Of a stretch of 26,105 nt of DNA, positions 21,923-26,105 are shown piece after piece; positions within the stretch are counted from its first letter, which is position 1, and each line of letters opens with the position of its first letter. The DNA is from an uncultured Collinsella sp. (GTDB taxonomy: Bacteria; Actinomycetota; Coriobacteriia; Coriobacteriales; Coriobacteriaceae): contig CABTWP010000029.1 in assembly GCA_902488525.1 (NCBI GenBank), positions 1 through 26,105 of the forward strand, read 5' to 3'. Made by a program: the position numbers and the translations under genes. The notes below the pieces were generated by a model. It had not been told where the DNA came from. It saw only the letters and a list, made by a program, of their open reading frames with translations, and did no database searches.

Positions 21923-22175
21923 TCCAAGCCATCTCCTGTCTCCACTCAAAACAGACCCGATAGCGCTCGTTAACACGGATGCTATATTGACCGGCACGAT
22001 CGCCCTTCAAAGCTTCCAGGCGGTTGCCCGGTGGAACGCGAAGATCATCAAGCGAAGCACAAACCTGCAGTTGGCGAATCTTCCTCAACGCAACACGCTC
22101 AAAGGGCACGAACCTCCTGACCCGCACACCCATGGCAAAGCGTTCGGTATCCTCATCTTTATACGATGCAATCAT
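21894..22175 (-). CDS. higB: HigB-family toxin (RelE superfamily mRNA interferase)
   Basis: A 93-residue toxin expected to cleave mRNA on the ribosome. It matches the HigB pattern along its length: MIASYKDEDTERFA, VALRKIRQLQVCASLDDLRV, PPGNRLEALKGDRAGQYSIR, VNERYRVCFEW and the final VEIVDYHK. No truncation is seen, so the module is probably functional. The ATG follows TAAGGCG. Palindromic ACGT-containing sequences just upstream (22187-22207) are the likely autoregulatory operator. Confidence 0.9.
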   Translation of the reverse strand: MIASYKDEDTERFAMGVRVRRFVPFERVALRKIRQLQVCASLDDLRVPPGNRLEALKGDRAGQYSIRVNERYRVCFEWRQEMAWNVEIVDYHK

Positions 22176-22186
22176 AGTATCGCCTT

Positions 22187-22207
22187 ACGTTAGTAACGTC
22201 AAACGTT
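22187..22207. promoter_or_regulatory. Candidate higBA operator
   Basis: ACGTTAGTAACGT (22187-22199) is a perfect palindrome around a central G, and AACGTCAAACGTT (22195-22207) is a second one that overlaps it. The sites lie 12 bp upstream of the higB start, as expected for autorepression by a HigA-type antitoxin. Confidence 0.55.
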
Positions 22208-22277
22208 TCTATAGACTTACATCTCTATTCTATCGTACGTTTGTTCGTGTTTTCTAGAACAAATAGTCCTTTGCGCC

Positions 22278-23465
22278 TTAGTCAAGCAAAAGCAATCGTT
22301 TGTAGACATCGAGGCCTTTGAGAAGGATTTCCTCGTCGAAGAGCATGCTATCGGTATGCAGAGCGCTTGTGGCATAGGCGGGACAGCCATCCGAATCACT
22401 CGGGTTGTCTTGGTCCTCTGGCATACCCGTGCCCAGCAAGAAGAACACGCCCGGCAGATGGCGTTGATAGAACGCGAAATCCTCGGCGATCAGCAGCGGT
22501 TCCTCCACAAGCTGCAGCCCGGGCAAGGCAGGCGCGACGCTGGCAAACAACTCGGGGTCGTTGTCGACCGGCGGATAGCCCTCGGCAAAGTCGAGATCAT
22601 ACGTGCAGCCCGTTGCGGCACAGGCATCGTCCAGCACGCGGCGCACGCCTTCGCGCGCCCGGTCGAACATGTCGTCCGTAAACACACGCAGGCTGCCGGC
22701 AACATGGGCCTCCCCCGCCACCGCATTGCAGACGGTACCGGCCTGCAGCAGACCAAACTTGCCGATACAGGGCTCGTCGGTGCCCAGCTCGTCCATCAGT
22801 TCGCGCTCGGCAACCAAAAACTTCGCCGCCGCCAACGCGGCATCGTGCGACTCCTCAACCGGCACACCATAAGTCTTAGCGATATGGATGCTCGTCCCGT
22901 GAATATGAATGTGTGTCTCACTCGAACGCGCCAGCAGCGGACCGGAACAACTCGCCAACGTGCCGGCAGGCAGATCGGGCCACACATGGAAGCCAAAAAT
23001 GCGGTCAGCCCCATAGCGCTCGAACACACCGCTCTCGCATACCGTCTTGGCACCACCGGTCGTTTCCTCGGCCGGCTGGAACACAAAGAGAACGTTGCGC
23101 CTAATGGCGCCCGGCTGCTCGCGAATCGTACGGTCGACATACGTCGCGGCGGCAAGTGCCATGGCCATGTGTCCGTCATGTCCGCAAGCGTGCATCTTTC
23201 CGGGATGCTTCGAGGAAAAGGCCGCACCCGTCGCCTCCGCGATGGGCAGCGCATCCATATCGGCGCGAATCGCTGTGGCATGCGCGGCACCAACGCCGGC
23301 GTCGAAGAAAGCGCAGACGCAGCTGGGGCACGGATGGGTCACCTCGCAAGCGAGCGGTGCCAACACGCCCTCGATATAGGCAATGGTTTGCGGAAGATCG
23401 AAATCGAGCTCCGGAATGCGATGGAGATCGCGGCGATAGCGACGGAGTTCTTGAAGCTCGGTCAT
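22278..23465 (-). CDS. M20D-family amidohydrolase
   Basis: A 395-residue di-metal peptidase/deacylase of the M20D (aminoacylase/hippurate hydrolase) group. It shows RADMDALPIAEATG (67-80), HACGHDGH (92-99) with metal ligands, and QPAEETTGGA (130-139). IAEDFAFYQRHLPGVFFLLG with the late GDxx-type ligand region is also present. It removes acyl groups from N-acyl amino acids or peptides. N-acetyl-diaminopimelate deacetylase (DapL) belongs to this group, and a lysine/DAP gene with a lysine riboswitch is divergent next door, so that substrate deserves consideration, but sequence alone does not decide it. The frame is open 28 codons further upstream; the ATG at 23465 follows AAGGGA. Confidence 0.88.
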   Translation of the reverse strand: MTELQELRRYRRDLHRIPELDFDLPQTIAYIEGVLAPLACEVTHPCPSCVCAFFDAGVGAAHATAIRADMDALPIAEATGAAFSSKHPGKMHACGHDGHMAMALAAATYVDRTIREQPGAIRRNVLFVFQPAEETTGGAKTVCESGVFERYGADRIFGFHVWPDLPAGTLASCSGPLLARSSETHIHIHGTSIHIAKTYGVPVEESHDAALAAAKFLVAERELMDELGTDEPCIGKFGLLQAGTVCNAVAGEAHVAGSLRVFTDDMFDRAREGVRRVLDDACAATGCTYDLDFAEGYPPVDNDPELFASVAPALPGLQLVEEPLLIAEDFAFYQRHLPGVFFLLGTGMPEDQDNPSDSDGCPAYATSALHTDSMLFDEEILLKGLDVYKRLLLLD

Positions 23466-23540
23466 AGAGAATCCCTTCGTAAGGCACATCTGTTGCAACT
23501 TATTGTGATACAGGATTGTGGCACACATGTTTCCAGCATA

Positions 23541-23568
23541 TTGCTGCATTTTTTAAACGTTATATACA
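23541..23568 (+). promoter_or_regulatory. Candidate promoter of the lysine riboswitch transcript
   Basis: TTGCTG (23541-23546) and TATACA (23563-23568) with a 16-bp spacer lie in an AT-rich stretch. Transcription would start about 40 nt before the aptamer. The 378-bp gap between the two divergent genes is otherwise filled by the riboswitch. Confidence 0.5.
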
Positions 23569-23615
23569 AATACTCTTGTTTGGTAAAGTGCAACGTGATA
23601 GGGTCTTTACCACTT

Positions 23616-23772
23616 GATAGAGGCGCGGGCACGAAGAACCGCGGGCGAGCCAGCAGGCTTTGACCCCGTGGGGAGGCGAAACCCGCCGAACTGGGTTTTT
23701 CGGGCACGAACAGCCTGGTGGGCCTGTGGGAAACACCCACAGGACTGTCTGCAGCAATGCGGGAGCGCTATC
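23616..23772 (+). ncRNA. Lysine riboswitch (L box) aptamer
   Basis: The aptamer follows the known lysine riboswitch order. P1 is GATAG (23616-23620) with CTATC (23768-23772). After it come AGGCGCGG, the GGGGAGGCGAAACCCGCCGAA junction and hairpin (23670-23690), CTGGG, a long hairpin CCTGTGGG/CCCACAGG, GGACTGTC and a final P5 hairpin CTGCA-GCAA-TGCGG. The core agrees with the published Thermotoga aptamer at its conserved junction positions. It lies directly upstream of the LysA-DapA fusion gene, which fits feedback control by lysine. Confidence 0.92.
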
Positions 23773-23833
23773 CGGACATTGGGTCCACGCTATGCGGATT
23801 CGATGCGCAGATGGCGCCGTCTGGATAGCGAGG
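23766..23833 (+). promoter_or_regulatory. Riboswitch expression platform with competing anti-SD strands
   Basis: CGCTATCCGGAC (23766-23777) pairs with GTCTGGATAGCG (23819-23830), 12 bp with one wobble, and leaves the ribosome site AGG (23831-23833) free. The first strand contains the 3' side of aptamer P1, so the two structures exclude each other. A second CGCTAT within CCACGCTAT (23785-23793) can pair with ATAGCGAGG (23825-23833), covering the ribosome site when P1 is formed. No terminator T run is present, so control of translation is more likely than termination. Confidence 0.7.
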
Positions 23834-23843
23834 TTTACGGGAC

Positions 23844-26093
23844 ATGGCATTGACCCCCAACGAGGCATATGCGGCCAAGCAGCCGTTTGTGGACAAGGAG
23901 ACACTCGAGCATATCGTCGAGCAGTTCCCCACGCCGTTTCATCTATACGACGAGGCAGGCATCCGCCGCAACATGCAAGAAGTGCGCGACGCCTTTGCAT
24001 GGAACCCGGGCTTTAAGGAATACTTTGCCGTCAAGGCCAACCCCAACCCGGCGCTCATCTCCATTCTCAACGAATACGGCTGCGGCTGCGACTGCTCGAG
24101 CTATACCGAGCTCATGATCGCCCGCTCGCTGGGTATCACGGGACACGACATCATGTTCTCGTCCAACGATACGCCGGCTGCCGACTTTGAGCTCGCCGAC
24201 AAGCTGGGTGCCATCGTCAACTTTGACGACATCAGCCACATCGAGTTCTTTGAGCGTGTTGCGGGACCCATCCCCAAAACGGTCAGCTGCCGCTTTAATC
24301 CAGGCGGCCTGTTCCAGCTCTCCAACGGCATCATGGACAACCCAGGCGACTCCAAATATGGCATGACCACCGAGCAGCTCTTCGAGGCCTTCCGCATGCT
24401 CAAAGCCAAGGGCGCCGAGGACTTTGGCATCCACGCATTCCTTGCCAGCAACACCGTCACCAACGACTACTACCCCGAGCTCGCGCGTATCCTCTTTGAG
24501 CTTGCCGTACGCCTGGAGCGCGAGACCGGCGCACACGTCGCCTTCATCAATCTGTCCGGCGGCGTCGGCATCCCCTACCTGCCCGAGCAGCAGGCCAACG
24601 ACATTCGCGCCATCGGCGAGGGAGTACACGCGGCATACGACGAGATCCTGGTTCCCGCCGGCATGGGCGATGTGGCCATCTGCACTGAGATGGGCCGCTT
24701 TATGATGGGCCCCTACGGCTGCCTGGTCACCAAGGCCATCCACGAGAAGCAGATCTACAAGGACTATATCGGTGTCGATGCAAGCGCCGTCGATTTGATT
24801 CGCCCTGCCATGTATGGCGCCTACCACCACATTACGGTAATGGGTCAGCCGGGCGGCGCCGACAAGGCCACAGCGTCCGTCACGAACACCTATGACATCA
24901 CGGGCAACCTATGCGAGAACAACGACAAGTTCGCTATCGATCGCGAGCTGCCGCATATCGACATGGGTGACCTGCTTGTAATCCACGATACCGGTGCGCA
25001 TGGCTACTCCATGGGCTACAACTACAACGGACGGCTGCGCTCGCCCGAGGTCCTGCTGCGCCCCGATGGCGCGGCCGACCTCATCCGCCGCGCCGAGCGC
25101 CCGGGCGATTACTTTGCCACGCTCGACGTGCTGCCGTGCGGCCGAGAGCTGCTGGCCAAGTCGCGCGCCGAAAGTGCACGCCGTCGCGCCAAAGACGAGC
25201 GCTTGGCAGTCGCAGCTCAATGGAACAAACGCATCCAGATCGCAGAGGCGAAGGGGAAGAACATGGACATCCGCAATCTCGAGGGCTCAACCGTCGCCCT
25301 AGTTACGCCGTTTAAAAAGGACGGCAGTGTCGACTTTGACGCGCTTGGGCGCCTTATCGATTTCCACCTGCAAAACGGCACCGACGCCATCCTCACCCTA
25401 GGCACCACCGGCGAGAGCGCCACGATGACCGACGACGAGGACAACTCCGTTGTCGCCGCGGTGGTCAAGCAAGTTGCAGGACGCGTCCCCGTCATCGCCG
25501 GCTCGGGCTCCAACTCCACGCAGACCATGCTCACCAAGTCGCTTACTTACCAGGGCTTGGGAGCCGACGGCCTGCTGCTCATTACCCCCTACTACAACAA
25601 GTCTAACGAAGAGGGTATCTATCAGCACTTTAAGACCGTAGCCGATGCCGTGGACATTCCCTGCATCCTGTACAACATCCCCGGTCGTTGCGGCTGCGGT
25701 ATCAGCGAGCACAACGTAGAGCGCCTGGCCGCACATCCCAACATCATGGGTATTAAGGAAGCCTCGGGCGACGTCGCCTACGCGGCCAAGATCGCTCACC
25801 TGCTGTCAGACGACTTCCGCATGTACTCGGGCGAGGACGCGCTTACCGTGCCGCTCATGAGCCTGGGCGCCTCGGGCACCATCAGCGTGTGGGCCGATGT
25901 TCAGCCGCAGCTCGTGCACGACATGTGCCACGCCTATTTGGACGGCGACGTGGAGCGCGCCCGCGATATCCAGATTGCCGGTCAGCCGCTCATCAATGCC
26001 CTCTTTAGCGAGGTCAACCCCATCCCCGTTAAGGAAGCGCTCGCCCAGATGGGCATGATCGAGGCAAACTATCGTATGCCGTCTTCTGCTTGA
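23844..26093 (+). CDS. lysA-dapA: Fused diaminopimelate decarboxylase - dihydrodipicolinate synthase
   Basis: A 749-residue ORF carries two lysine-pathway enzymes. Residues 1 to about 440 form a fold-type III PLP decarboxylase (LysA): YFAVKANPNP with PLP Lys64, GCGCDCSSYTEL, LSGGVGIPY, GNLCENNDKFAIDREL and GAHGYSMGYNYNGRLRSPEVL. A charged linker (about 440-473) leads to a complete DapA starting at Met474: VALVTPF, GTTGES, LITPYYNK, YNIPGR and the Schiff-base Lys638 in IMGIKEASGD. DapA opens the pathway and LysA closes it, so one protein would hold the first and last steps. AAGGGG lies 6 nt before the internal ATG (25263), which would allow DapA to be made alone. The stop is 12 bp from the window end, so downstream genes are unseen. 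Confidence 0.88.
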   Translation: MALTPNEAYAAKQPFVDKETLEHIVEQFPTPFHLYDEAGIRRNMQEVRDAFAWNPGFKEYFAVKANPNPALISILNEYGCGCDCSSYTELMIARSLGITGHDIMFSSNDTPAADFELADKLGAIVNFDDISHIEFFERVAGPIPKTVSCRFNPGGLFQLSNGIMDNPGDSKYGMTTEQLFEAFRMLKAKGAEDFGIHAFLASNTVTNDYYPELARILFELAVRLERETGAHVAFINLSGGVGIPYLPEQQANDIRAIGEGVHAAYDEILVPAGMGDVAICTEMGRFMMGPYGCLVTKAIHEKQIYKDYIGVDASAVDLIRPAMYGAYHHITVMGQPGGADKATASVTNTYDITGNLCENNDKFAIDRELPHIDMGDLLVIHDTGAHGYSMGYNYNGRLRSPEVLLRPDGAADLIRRAERPGDYFATLDVLPCGRELLAKSRAESARRRAKDERLAVAAQWNKRIQIAEAKGKNMDIRNLEGSTVALVTPFKKDGSVDFDALGRLIDFHLQNGTDAILTLGTTGESATMTDDEDNSVVAAVVKQVAGRVPVIAGSGSNSTQTMLTKSLTYQGLGADGLLLITPYYNKSNEEGIYQHFKTVADAVDIPCILYNIPGRCGCGISEHNVERLAAHPNIMGIKEASGDVAYAAKIAHLLSDDFRMYSGEDALTVPLMSLGASGTISVWADVQPQLVHDMCHAYLDGDVERARDIQIAGQPLINALFSEVNPIPVKEALAQMGMIEANYRMPSSA

Positions 26094-26105
26094 AAAAAAA
26101 CAATA

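Noticed and set aside
22170..22205. TTGACG - 17 bp - TACTAT as the higB promoter
   Set aside because: The -10 overlaps the start codon, and the toxin's first residues match the family, so a start site inside the ORF is unlikely.
1..26105. CRISPR arrays, tRNA or rRNA genes, prophage or replication origin
   Set aside because: No regularly spaced repeats, no cloverleaf-like sequences, no phage structural genes and no DnaA-box clusters were seen on either strand.

Overview
The window is GC-rich, densely coded chromosomal DNA. Gene content points to a Gram-positive anaerobe of the Coriobacteriia, most likely Collinsella or a close relative. The supporting items are a tandem acetate kinase pair, an ECF vitamin/amino-acid transporter, D-aspartate peptidoglycan genes and a Trp leader peptide of actinobacterial style. 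The genus is inferred from recollection of gene families, not from a search.

Left block (about 180-7292), all on the minus strand: two tandem acetate kinases, a HIT nucleotide hydrolase, xseB and xseA (exonuclease VII), a YugP-type membrane zinc peptidase and RNase D. The extreme left edge carries four back-to-back hairpins that look like the end of an IS200/IS605-type element. From 7391 a plus-strand block follows: a diacylglycerol-kinase-family lipid kinase, a 30-residue membrane microprotein, a secreted and membrane-anchored C69 dipeptidase, and then an ECF transporter operon.

The ECF operon consists of a TrpP-like S component, a fused double ATPase and EcfT. It is preceded by a 22-codon leader peptide with three consecutive Trp codons and a strong terminator, a classical transcription attenuator that supports tryptophan as the substrate. 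Convergent to it, on the minus strand, are a D-aspartate ligase homologue and an aspartate/glutamate racemase, the gene pair that makes the D-Asp peptidoglycan cross-bridge in enterococci.

The right half holds a MOSC protein, a secreted coiled-coil protein with a lysozyme-like domain, and a minus-strand cluster of FxLYD membrane protein, XRE-like regulator and Ser/Thr kinase. A higBA toxin-antitoxin pair with a small membrane gene next to it and an M20D amidohydrolase follow. Last is a lysine riboswitch in front of an unusual in-frame LysA-DapA fusion (diaminopimelate decarboxylase plus dihydrodipicolinate synthase).

The least expected structure is a roughly 100-bp palindromic element present twice (6013-6110 and 11506-11606). 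The apical core is conserved, while the basal stems differ in sequence yet stay self-complementary, and both copies lie in the same orientation relative to the flanking transcription. Other items worth a look are a 34-bp perfect inverted repeat, a hairpin that buries the ribosome binding site of the FxLYD gene, and a riboswitch expression platform with two competing copies of the same anti-Shine-Dalgarno sequence.
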